A DNA stretch of 64,000 nt from Argyresthia goedartella (lineage: Eukaryota > Arthropoda > Insecta > Lepidoptera > Argyresthiidae), in the NCBI GenBank assembly GCA_949825045.1, contig OX463832.1, forward strand, positions 20,268,552 to 20,332,551, in the 5' to 3' direction. The position numbers were made by a program, and so were the translations under genes. Below are positions 22,570 to 31,597 of this stretch, in pieces; position 1 is the stretch's first letter; every line of letters starts with the position of its first letter. The notes under the pieces were generated by a model. It saw only the letters and a program-made list of their open reading frames with translations. It made no database searches and was not told the origin of the DNA.

Positions 22570-23222
22570 GATCGGAACGATACTTGCTCACAATTTGCAG
22601 TAACTCAATTTTATTGGACCCTCCAGTCTATAACCCAAACGAGGGAACCCTAAACTATAAAGTAGTTTAATAAAAATAATAATTTTGGAGATTATTGATA
22701 AAGAATTTTCTTTTTCTTTGAAGTTTTAAAAGAAATTTCTTATTTTTGACTTACAAGACCAATGTTTTTTTAAACTATTAAAACAAATGTATAACTTAAA
22801 CAATGTTGTTTTCCTTAAACAATAGGAACCGAGTTTTATATCTATATAAATTCTGTAAATAACAATTAAGTCTCCCTTTATCACTACAACACACACAGAT
22901 AGTCAATATTAGTTCAAGTTATAAATTGCTATAAACTGAAAACAATGTAATAGCCTGCTATCAATAGATGTAACTACCTATGTTAACCAAAACATTCATT
23001 CAATAGCATTACTAGACCACTAATAGATTGACTAACTGGTAATTCAATGCAAATTTCAATTCAATATCTGTCTGTCTACTACCAGCAATAGACTTATAGC
23101 TTACAATACTACCAATCTATATGGATACAGGAACAACCAAGTTACTTAACCGCCTATACCTACAGATTGATAGTCCCAAATCGTGCCTTCCTGGAGCCCT
23201 TGACGGCTGCAAATCTCAGGAA

Positions 23223-23240
23223 GCCACGCTCCAGCTACCA
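23223..23240 (-). promoter_or_regulatory. Primer binding site of the BEL element
   Basis: Directly inside the upstream LTR (element sense) stands TTTGGTAGCTGGAGCGTGG. The TGG start two bases from the LTR end fits pairing with a tRNA 3' CCA end. The second BEL element has TGGTAGCAGAGGCGCGG at the same place. The tRNA is not identified. Confidence 0.6.
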
Positions 23241-23242
23241 AA

Positions 23243-23789
23243 TGTTCAGGCTTCTCAGCACCTAATGACCTCGTAGGGGCCCATGAGCTACGAGGTAGCG
23301 TGACGATCAGGTGCCAAGAAGTGATGAACGTCGGCGATTCACCGAGCTGAAGTTATGTGGGGTAGATCTAACCTGGTCTGTGCTTCGGTCCCGTCAACCT
23401 CCTGTCTCTCTGCAAGGCCCGGGTGCACCCTAGGCTCTTCTTGGTAGACAGGTTCTTCAGCCAACCAGGTATGACTGGCGGGCCAGCTTCAATGAGCACA
23501 GTGTTCCAACACAGGTTATGTTCTACGTGGTAAATACAAATCGGGCACGAAAATCCGAACTATATCTGGTTCGAGAGACAACGGCACACTCAGCTATATT
23601 AACAATCCTGAGGGAATCCCGAATACATTCCAGATGCCCTGCGATTTAATTTCAACCCCTAACCAAAACGCGTTTACATTGCGAGGGCTTTCGTCTGTCA
23701 GTTGTCAAAACTGCCTGATTGACAGCTAACGTCAAAATCAAAATGACCGTTCAGAAACCATCGATCGAATATCGATTTGGAATCGAACA
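23243..23789 (-). repeat. 5' LTR of the BEL/Pao element
   Basis: It has the same length (547 bp) and termini as the repeat at 16421-16967 and is followed by the second ACTAT. In element sense it is the upstream LTR and should hold the promoter. I do not see an unambiguous TATA box. Confidence 0.93.
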
Positions 23790-23830
23790 ACTATGATCAA
23801 ACCGAAAACCTGCTGATTTCCATTACCTAA

Positions 23831-24296
23831 ATCTAAGAACTATTCCACAGAAAGCAATAGAAACTTTAAGTTTCCATAGTTTCAATAATTTTATTTTTTA
23901 TATATTATTATTATTACCAAATATTATACACACACATTCACCACACTTCACACACCTACACACACTAAACGCACAATCACACAACCTTTACATTCACTAC
24001 ACTAACATAATGATACTCTACACTCACAAACACACATATCACCTTGAGAAGAGCTTTTGTTTTGTATAGTAATAAAATATTTTATTTTTTCCTTTATCTT
24101 ACTTAATTTTGTTATAATTCTACTTCAGCCTTAAAGTGTGAATCGTACTCAAAAATGTAATTGATTGATTACCTACTTTTGGGAAGAAACTGTCTCTCAA
24201 GACACAGCTCACGCTAATTTGAGGGACAGGGCATTCCATCAAATGTACATTTGTTTGTAAATAAACGAAATTTTACTTTACTTTACTTTACTTTAC
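23831..24296 (+). other. 3' non-coding end and TTTAC tail of the split LINE
   Basis: Non-coding sequence from the ORF2 stop to the pentamer tail (tttactttactttactttac). It includes a CA-rich stretch at about 23925-24040. The simple repeat tail is the usual 3' end of CR1/L2-type LINEs. Confidence 0.65.
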
Positions 24297-24469
24297 CTTC
24301 TACTAAAAGCTACAGATCTCAGTAACGTGAAAACTGATGCACTCTATCAATAAAGAAGGCATTTGTCCTTAATTTACTACAGATGACTTGTGCTACTAAA
24401 GAAATAGTAAGTTGTTACGTGGCGGAGAGTAAAGACGAAAAAACGTAGTACACGTTACAAGGGGCAAAT

Positions 24470-26245
24470 CCAATGGTACATAACTTCTTCATAAGGACGT
24501 CATTATCGACTCTGTCGAAAGCCTTACGGAAGTCCATAAAGGCAACGTCCACCTGACATCCCTGATCCATACACTCCGACACAATCTCGACTAAAGTCAG
24601 TAAGTTGGTGTTTACTGAGCGGCGTTTCTAAAACCCATGTTGCGAGTCGCTCAGATATGGCGCAATCTGCGAGCTGATTTTACCATGAATGATGACTCGA
24701 ACAGCTTTTCCAAAGAACTCAGGATCGCTATGGGTCGATGTTGATCAACGGAGGTAGTGTCACTTGACTTCGGGATAGGACTGACTCGAGAAAGCTTCCA
24801 GCTGGTTGGTTATTTACCTTGCTCTAGGGCCAGATTGAATATCCAACCCAAATGTAAAACCAGCTGATCGCTATAGGCCTTCAAGAAGTAAGGAGGGACG
24901 TTGTCAGGTCCAATTGCGCTCCTTGGCCTTAGCTGCTTCAGCCCTTCCTCTATTTCTTTACGGTAAACATGTGAAATCTGCACATAGTAAGCGGAGCACG
25001 AGTCATCGGAACTATTTACCAAATCCGGATCGAGCAGTGGCTCATCAGGGAGGAAAACGTCTGAGAAGTGGTCTGCAAATGCGGCTGCTGTTTCCTTACC
25101 AGCACATTCTCCTCCCAAATGCGTGACCCGAGGTTCGAAACCACCCTTCGATCGTAGGCCACTAACATGTTTCCAAAAAGAGCGCGGGTTATGTCTTATA
25201 TTGCTTTCTATACTACTCATGTGGTCAGCGTATGCGGTATCTATGCGACACTTGAGACAGGCTCTAAGCTCGCTGAATGGGACGTAGTCAGCCGGCCTCC
25301 TCAACGCTTTACATTTCCGGTGGAGCAAGCTCCACCGGAAATGGAAAGCGGCCTTTCTTGCCAGATCGTTTATTATGTCACCAGTAAACCACACAGGGTA
25401 TCTCCTTGAAGGCTGGGTGAATCTGTTATTCTTAGGAATACACTTGTTAAACACATCGTAAATGGTATCGTAGAGGCGACCGACTGCCTTCTCTACATCA
25501 GTAGCATCAAGAACATTGTCCCAGGATACGCCACACATGAGTTCGTACAGGACTGCGTGGTTGCCCTTGGAAAAGTTCCAGTCATTGCGGCCACCAATGT
25601 TGCTAGGATCCAAGCGGCCGGATCGCTGGTCGGGGCCCCTCGCATACAATACGGGCACAATGACGTCGAGGGGCGGGTTCAATTCAATTCAAATTCAAAA
25701 AATTATTATTTAAAAAGATTATTGTTAGAATTACAAAAACTCCCACAAAACCACATTTCGCAGTTTGTCTGTGGGTGGTAGGCGTCAGTGCGTGGCACCA
25801 GGCTGCCTGGCACGAAAGCGCGCACAGTTACGTCACGCACGCTCTCCGGCAGCAACACCACATCAAGCACGCCTCCATGTGCATTCATCACCTCATTCGT
25901 CTGATACAAACCACAAACACTAAGAAAGTAACAATAGTAGTTAGCAACAGAGACCCACGCACTATTTAAATTGAGATCGCCAAGAATAATCACAGTGTTC
26001 CCATTGAGTTGTGAGATGTTCTCCTCTGTCTTGGTAAACCAACTAAGGTACTATGCATCCTTTTCGGCTTGGGTTATTGCCTTCTTATTTTTCCTCATAC
26101 TTGGGTCAATGTAGACCACTATGTGTTGGGTACCGTCCAGTGAAAACGAAGCCCACAGGTCCTCTCCCTGTTCCGTCTCGAGGTCGTAACGTCGGCGAAG
26201 TGCGATGCCAGGGCGGGCAGCGAGCAGCACACCTCCTCAGCCACA
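24470..26245 (-). pseudogene. Jockey/CR1-type LINE relic: endonuclease plus start of RT
   Basis: Reading right to left, endonuclease blocks appear as GGVLLAARPGIALRRRYDLE (about 26180-26240), a TAG near 26055, then VIILGDLNLNSAWVS (25993 on) and GGVLDVVLLPESV. DAYHP and PPLDVIVPVLY are split by a 95-bp insert. Then comes the long linker frame 25682-24810 with SFWKHVSGLRSK and RSAIGPDNVPPYFLKAYSDQ. After a shift the RT block 1 (RPIAILSSLEKLFE) and VDVAFMDFRKAFDRVDND end near 24470. The RT active site and the rest are absent, so it lacks both ends. Confidence 0.75.
25678..25772 (-). mobile_element. 95-bp insert in the LINE endonuclease with TTGAA tail
   Basis: The insert separates the DAYHP and PLDVIV parts of the endonuclease. 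In minus sense it starts cagacaaactgcg and ends with tgaatttgaattgaattgaa, a TTGAA-type tail. GGG stands on both sides in plus orientation. It looks like the extreme 3' end of another LINE inserted by severe 5' truncation. Confidence 0.55.
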
Positions 26246-26249
26246 TAAT

Positions 26250-27082
26250 AATAGACTTTCCCAGCAGCCGTACTAAATCTATATTTGATTTTTCCATGTG
26301 AAATTTAACTCCGTTTTTGACCCCCTTTGGATACGAATTTTCGAAAATCCGTTCTTAGTGCTCGCCTGCGCTACGATAGAAACCATTGTGAAAAAGTTTC
26401 ATGCCTCTAGTGGTTTGGGCTGTGCGTTGATCGACCAGTCATCAAGGTCAGTCAGTTCTTCGATTTATATACTAGTGGCCCTGCGGGCAGTAGACCTCGC
26501 GAATAGGGAGGACCGTGAACCAATTTATAGGTATTTTCATTTCAAGTCTAGGTTTATTTAAAACTGATTGCATTGGTTTCCACGCGCACCCAGGAGGTAC
26601 CAAGCTGCGCTCGTTGGGCGTTATCAAGGTGCACCCTCCCAAGCCATCGCTTCTTCATAGGTAAACTTACTCAACGTAACGCCAAGATACCTAGTGAAAG
26701 AAGGTTGAGAATTCCCAGCTCCAAGAAGAAAATAGAACAAATACAATACGCAGTGCTTTTGGTGCAGGTATTTCCAGGTCCAAGATCACAGAAGAAACGC
26801 AGAGATTTTGATACAGGTGTGAGGTCGTTTAGCTCCGTCAATAGTCAGCTGCTAAAGAAATATTAATGGTCACGCGTCGCCAAGCTTTTTAGTTCCAAAA
26901 CTAGTCCAAAGCAAAAAGGTTTTAAACTATTTGTCTCTTTCTATTTCTCCATTACGAGTAAGATGTATAGACAATATTTATTTGTGACAAGCAAGCAAAG
27001 AGGTTGCGTCCTTCTTTATCAAGGGAACTTCGGCTGCCATGTTGTCATTTCTGTAAACAAATTGACAAAAAAAACACGGAAC
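26250..27082. other. Intergenic, no recognisable gene
   Basis: Short open frames occur, but none shows a domain or splice context. The stretch is AT-rich apart from 26040-26230, which belongs to the LINE relic. I see nothing else I can support. Confidence 0.4.
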
Positions 27083-27087
27083 ACAAG

Positions 27088-27661
27088 TGTTTAATATTTA
27101 TGCTTCGGAACGCACCTTTTTTTTGTTGCGCGATCGGACCGCGAGTGATCGGAACGGAACTAGCTAGCTGTCACTTGCGTAGAAACGAAATGACGAGTTA
27201 GAGGTTAACTTTTGCACATGGGGAATTTGTCGGCGTCAGGCATTCGGGCCTTGGCTGTATGTTATTTGTAATAATTGTCTACCACAGGTATCGGGCCTGG
27301 TCGGAATGTTAATTGTAATAATCACGGAACAATCGTCGGGAAATAAGTAGATTTCACGTCATCGGAGTGAATGCTTCGTGCTGTGAAAGGTTGAAGTGAT
27401 TCGGTGATCAATTCGTCGCGTTCGGATAGCGACCCTTGTGTCGGCAAGCATCACGACGGCGACAGCAGCGGGCTGCGAGGAGAGTAAGATTCGACTCCCC
27501 TCACCCCCCACCCTGGTGTTCCTCATCCCGTATTCCTGCCTCGAATTGAGCTTTCGAATGCCGGTCCACGGCGACAAGGTCAGTACTGCTTTGTGACATT
27601 CTAATGAAAAACAACCCTACCAAGATTCCACCCGCTTTCGGTTAAGGCGTGGAATTTAACA
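27088..27661 (+). repeat. 5' LTR of the non-autonomous BEL element
   Basis: 574 bp, TG to CA. It contains ttttttttg near 27117-27125, one T longer than in the other LTR, and catcccgtattcc where the other has catcccgattcc. It is preceded by the duplication ACAAG. Confidence 0.9.
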
Positions 27662-27664
27662 TTT

Positions 27665-27681
27665 TGGTAGCAGAGGCGCGG
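27665..27681 (+). promoter_or_regulatory. Primer binding site of the non-autonomous BEL element
   Basis: TGGTAGCAGAGGCGCGG starts three bases after the LTR. The first seven bases match the site of the other BEL element, while the rest has diverged. It fits pairing with a tRNA 3' end. Confidence 0.6.
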
Positions 27682-28369
27682 TTTCCTAGTAGGAAATCGA
27701 TTCACGGACGGTTGTAGGGTTGTTTTTTTGCCACATTGTAGCTGGGAGAGGGTGGGTACCTCAGATTGGTCGGCAATCATTTTGTGAGTGAGTCTTGTGG
27801 TCGGTATACCACAATTTAGGTTCGTTTTCGGATAGTGAACGTATAATTGACGCTTTAGTTAACAATAATTATAAAATTGTAGTCGGAAACTACTCGGTGT
27901 GCATAAGGAACAGTCATTCGGTCGGACTATAGTATTGCAGTCGGGTCCTATAGTATTGCAGTGTTATTTCGGTTTGCAGAGCAGGGTCAGGCTCTTTAAG
28001 GGGTATTAAGCTGATTTTGCTGACCTCAGTAGAAGTGCAGGTCATATCGGAAAGGCCACTTCTAGAAGGTTCATGGCTGCCTACACTATATTAAAAATAG
28101 TTTTTTTTTATAATACATTTTTGTGTGTTATTTTGTATTGTGCTTTATGGTGGCATTCTCTAATTGATTTAGAGTGTATAGTTATAAGGTGTATGTCCAC
28201 AGGGCGACCATATTAAATATTTTTTAGGATTTAATTGTTTTAGTGGTTGCCTTAGTTTTGACAACTTAGTTTTAATTTCTGTGCCCAGCGCTGACGGGCA
28301 AGTGCTGGTCTCTGGCTATGCTTAGTTCGGTAGTGAAGTATAAGACCATAATCTATTAAATCGGTCAAC

Positions 28370-29251
28370 ATGGCACCTTCACCCTTGACGGTACTGCGGC
28401 ATGGTGTCCGGGAGGAAATGAGATGGCTCGGCATACTCATAAGTATGTGGAGCGACCGGACATGGATGATGTCCTGCTCAAGCGTGTGGAGGACGCAATG
28501 ACACGCATCGGGAAGGTGTGTCGGCTGGCTGCGGAGGCTGAAGCTCTCAGGCTTACTGATGAAGCCTCGGTGGTTGCAGTGAAACAGCTCTGCGCAGATG
28601 CTGACCAAGCGATGGAATGCTTGGGTGACATCGAGCGTCGCGCGGAGAAAATTAAGCGGTCACGAAGGAATGACCGTGGGGAGGGTAACGGAGACCCACC
28701 CCCGAAGGGTGTTGTTGGACGGCTGCCACACCTGGAGATTCCGGCCTTCAGTGGGGCAATTGATGAGTGGCCAGCCTTCATCAATTTATTTGATAGTTTG
28801 GTCCACGGTCGGGACGACCTGGACAACGCCTACAAGTTGGCCCAACTATTGCTGGCTCTGCGTGGTGAACCGAAGGAGTTGGTCGGTCACGGCGGGCAAT
28901 TATGAGATAGCAAGGTCCATATTGTTTGACCGCTACCAACACAAACGGCGGTTGGTTGATGCGCAGCTGGGGAAGCTGTTTAGCATCCCAAGAGTAACCC
29001 GGGATGTTGACATCCGAGTACAGGTGCTCAACCCTGTGCTGGTGGCCACTAAAGCCCTTCAGAACCTTGGTCTTCCGGTAGACCAATGGTCATACATTGT
29101 TTTATATATGGTTTTGTCACGATTGCCTGCAGCTGTTCAAAGTCGGTTTGAACAGCTGCATGGGGGCAGTAGCACGGAATTGCCCACGCTCGTCCAATTG
29201 ACGGATTTATTGGAGGGTGAATGTAGGCGATGTGACACAACTTCCTATTGA
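28370..29251 (+). pseudogene. Truncated, frame-shifted BEL gag
   Basis: ATG 28370 opens MAPSPLTVLRHGVREEMRWL. After a shift near 28440 the frame carries MDDVLLKRVEDAMTRIGKV, HLEIPAFSGAIDEWPAFINL and DNAYKLAQLLLALRGEP. A second shift near 28885 leads to AGNYEIARSILFDRYQHKRR, DAQLGKLFSIP, LPVDQWSYIVLYMVLSRLP and LLEGECRRCDTT. The homology to the gag of the complete BEL element is clear along its length. The zinc knuckles are missing because the deletion joins gag to the end of pol near 29240. Confidence 0.8.
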
Positions 29252-29286
29252 TTAGGGACAGGTTCGGGCCTGTCCGGGCGGGTGAC

Positions 29287-29858
29287 TGTTTAATATTTAT
29301 GCTTCGGAACGCACCTTTTTTTGTTGCGCGATCGGACCGCGAGTGATCGGAACGGAACTAGCTAGCTGTCACTTGCGTAGAAACGAAATGACGAGTTAGA
29401 GGTTAACTTTTGCACATGGGGAATTTGTCGGCGTCAGGCATTCGGGCCTTGGCTGTATGTTATTTGTAATAATTGTCTACCACAGGTATCGGGCCTGGTC
29501 GGAATGTTAATTGTAATAAACACGGAACAATCGTCGGGAAATAAGTAGATTTCACGTCATCGGAGTGAGTGCTTCGTGCTGTGAAAGATTGAAGTGATTC
29601 GGTGATCAATTCGTCGCGTTCGGATAGCGACCCTTGTATCGGCAAGCATCACGACGGCGACAGCAGCGGGCTGCGACGAGAGTAAGATTCGACTCCCCTC
29701 ACCCCCCACCCTGGTGTTCCTCATCCCGATTCCTGCCTCGAATTGAGCTTTCGAATGCCGGTCCCCGGCGACAAGGTCCGTACTGCTTTGTGACATTCCA
29801 ATGAAAAACAACCCTACCAAGATTCCACCCGCTTTCGGTTAAGGCGTGGAATTTAACA
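29287..29858 (+). repeat. 3' LTR of the non-autonomous BEL element
   Basis: 572 bp, same termini as the 5' LTR, followed by ACAAG. It is preceded by ggcgggtgac, matching the ggcgggtgat that precedes the 3' LTR of the complete BEL element. Confidence 0.9.
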
Positions 29859-29926
29859 ACAAGTTCCAAGTCTCGTGAGGACCGCTTGAAAACTGTGGCC
29901 CCTAGACCGGAACTGACAGACACATA

Positions 29927-30206
29927 CAAGGTGACATTTAATTAGCTGACCCTATTTTGAGGAATGATAGTACCCATCAATATGAACAACTTTCTCCAAG
30001 AAACTTATGGTCGAAGGGAAAAAAATATTTGTCTCTCAGTACATCGACACGGTCAGCTGATTACAAGTTACTATGGGCTTGGACGAATAAATGGGGGACC
30101 CAAAATTTTATTTCGTTTGTCACCTTATGTTTCTTGGGGAAGGTTGTTCATAATAAAGGGTACTATCCTTCCCTAAAATATGGTCAGCTCATTAAATGTC
30201 ACCTTG
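29927..30206. mobile_element. Tc1/mariner-like MITE with long terminal inverted repeats
   Basis: The left end starts caaggtgacatttaat and the right end closes attaaatgtcaccttg. The inverted repeats can be followed, with mismatches, for about 78 bp (agctgacc..atttt, gatagtaccc, tatgaacaac). A TA flanks each end (29925-29926, 30207-30208), the duplication expected for Tc1/mariner. There is no transposase. A diverged piece of the same family lies at 53244-53335. Confidence 0.8.
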
Positions 30207-30425
30207 TATAGAGAGGCGAAAGCAAAATCGGCCTATCTTGTCGAAATGAAGCCCTTCGCTCGCTCGGTCAAATCAGATTATGTATTGGATGAATAAAAAC
30301 ACATTTTTTCCAAATCAGTTCAAATCAAGACAACCTAACTGAGAGCCACCTCTTTTCTTGAAATCGGTTAAAAAGTAATAGGATGTCGACAAAAATCTAG
30401 TTCCAGGAAAGGTGCTTGAATTGAA

Positions 30426-30697
30426 GATGTCCCTAAAAACCCCCTAGAATATGACCTTTCTGCTACAACCTGAATGAAACAGAAAGGTCATATTCTAGGC
30501 GGTTGTTAGGGACATCATTCTGAACAACTATGAAACCGATTGGATTAGAGCAACTTTATTTTTCACATCGCGAAACATTTTGGGTCGAGCGGTCAGCTGA
30601 TTTGTATTGGTTTAGTGAAAAATAAAGTTGCTCTGATCAAATCATCTGATGAAAGATGTTCAGAATGATGTCCCTAACAACCCCTTAGAATATGACC
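30426..30697. mobile_element. Inverted-repeat MITE with an extra facing end
   Basis: An element of 212 bp (30486-30697) begins ggtcatattctaggcgg and ends ttagaatatgacc, with about 38-bp inverted repeats (ttgttagggacatcattctg). It also has an inner inverted pair agagcaactttatttttcac / gtgaaaaataaagttgctct. Just left, 30426-30456 repeats the right-hand end (gatgtcccta, ctagaatatgacc). Two ends therefore face each other across about 29 bp that itself begins tttctg and ends cagaaa. Confidence 0.75.
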
Positions 30698-30699
30698 AC

Positions 30700-31104
30700 A
30701 CCTATCAGTTCCTCCGCTTATAATCCTTTGGTTCGGTCTGGTAGTGATTCATCAATACGTTTCCTGATTTCGGTGTAGCTACGAAATTCAGAACAGAGCC
30801 GGGAGCACAAATATTAGACAGATCAAAAAACTGTTCGAGTTAGGTCTAATTCCGATAGACAATGTGTGTGACATACAATGTCTCTCAGTGAAATTTTTAC
30901 AACTTTTGTTTTCTTTTAACTGACGGTTTTGCAATACCTATATCTTTGGTTTACAGATTAGATATATGTCAATAAACTCAATTTCTATCCCTAATTATTG
31001 GAAAAAATATTCTCCAAACGAGAAATAATACTTAAAGTTGACTGCCGCCATCGCGTCATTGTCACTCAGCGGCCATTGTGCTGGCAGAATTAGGCCCTGA
31101 ACGT
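30700..31104. other. Intergenic, no recognisable feature
   Basis: AT-rich, no domain in any frame, no clear repeat. Confidence 0.4.
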
Positions 31105-31112
31105 TATGACCA

Positions 31113-31551
31113 GGTAGGGTTGCCATATGGTATAAAATCCTGACAAAGCCTGGTTTCTAATAAAAAGTCCTGACATTCGTCTAAAGCGCCCGTCCACCAC
31201 GTTGGTGTGGTGTGTGACAAAATCAGTAGGTAGGTATCTATTTTTCGTTCGCGTGTCTCGCCCCGCTGCCAGCCGGCCCGTGAAATGAGCGAAGGGGAGG
31301 GGATGGCACACCCCGCGCACGCGCACCACTCGCGGCTCGTCTCTCAATGAACGAGTTAGTTAGCTTATTATTTACTGCTAATGTACCTAGTTGATTGTTA
31401 CCAAAGAAAAGAACAATAAATAAAACTAAATTTCTATTTGTTTTTTACTCAAAAAATCCAAAAATCCTGACATTTTCCAAGCGCGGCCGGAATCCTGACA
31501 GGGACCAAATAATCCTGACATGTCAGGATAACTTCTGACGTATGGCAATCC
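31113..31551. mobile_element. hAT-like MITE with 8-bp duplication
   Basis: TATGACCA stands at 31105-31112 and again at 31552-31559. The left end contains gggttgccata and the right end tatggcaatcc, short inverted repeats of hAT type. The motif tcctgaca recurs five times near the ends (about 31138, 31169, 31467, 31492, 31513), as subterminal repeats do in hAT elements. The middle (31190-31340) is GC-rich. There is no transposase. Confidence 0.85.
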
Positions 31552-31597
31552 TATGACCACGGGGATTACCACAATCTTTTTCCGATTCAAATTACTT

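Larger units (their letters stand above)
16421..23789 (-). mobile_element. Complete BEL/Pao LTR retrotransposon
   Basis: Two 547-bp direct repeats (16421-16967 and 23243-23789) start with TG and end with CA, and are flanked by the 5-bp duplication ACTAT (16416-16420 and 23790-23794). Between them, on the minus strand, lie gag, aspartic protease, RT, RNase H and integrase in BEL/Pao order. I count 3 substitutions between the LTRs, so the insertion is young. The coding part has one stop between gag and protease, one frameshift in a T-run in the RT N-terminus and one stop in the integrase. The copy looks recently but already inactivated, unless these are assembly errors. Confidence 0.93.
11780..24296 (+). 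mobile_element. Near full-length LINE (CR1/L2-like, FP25K-type ORF1) split by a BEL element
   Basis: ORF1 (12238-13194), an endonuclease frame (13493-14701) and an RT frame (14668-16299) follow in order. The C-terminal tail resumes after the BEL insertion at 23795 and stops at 23828-23830. The 3' non-coding part runs to a TTTAC pentamer tail at about 24270-24296. Without the BEL element the LINE is about 5.1 kb. Two frame breaks are present (near 14686 and 16250). The left end is approximate. Confidence 0.8.
27088..29858 (+). mobile_element. Non-autonomous BEL/Pao element (gag fragment only)
   Basis: LTRs at 27088-27661 and 29287-29858 begin TGTTTAATATTTATG and end GGAATTTAACA. The 5-bp duplication ACAAG stands at 27083-27087 and 29859-29863. 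Inside are a primer site, about 700 bp of leader, the N-terminal half of gag, then directly the last codons of pol and the polypurine region. Protease, RT, RNase H and integrase are absent. By eye the LTRs differ by about nine substitutions and two 1-bp indels, so it is older than the other BEL element. It must have moved, if at all, with proteins supplied in trans. Confidence 0.9.
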
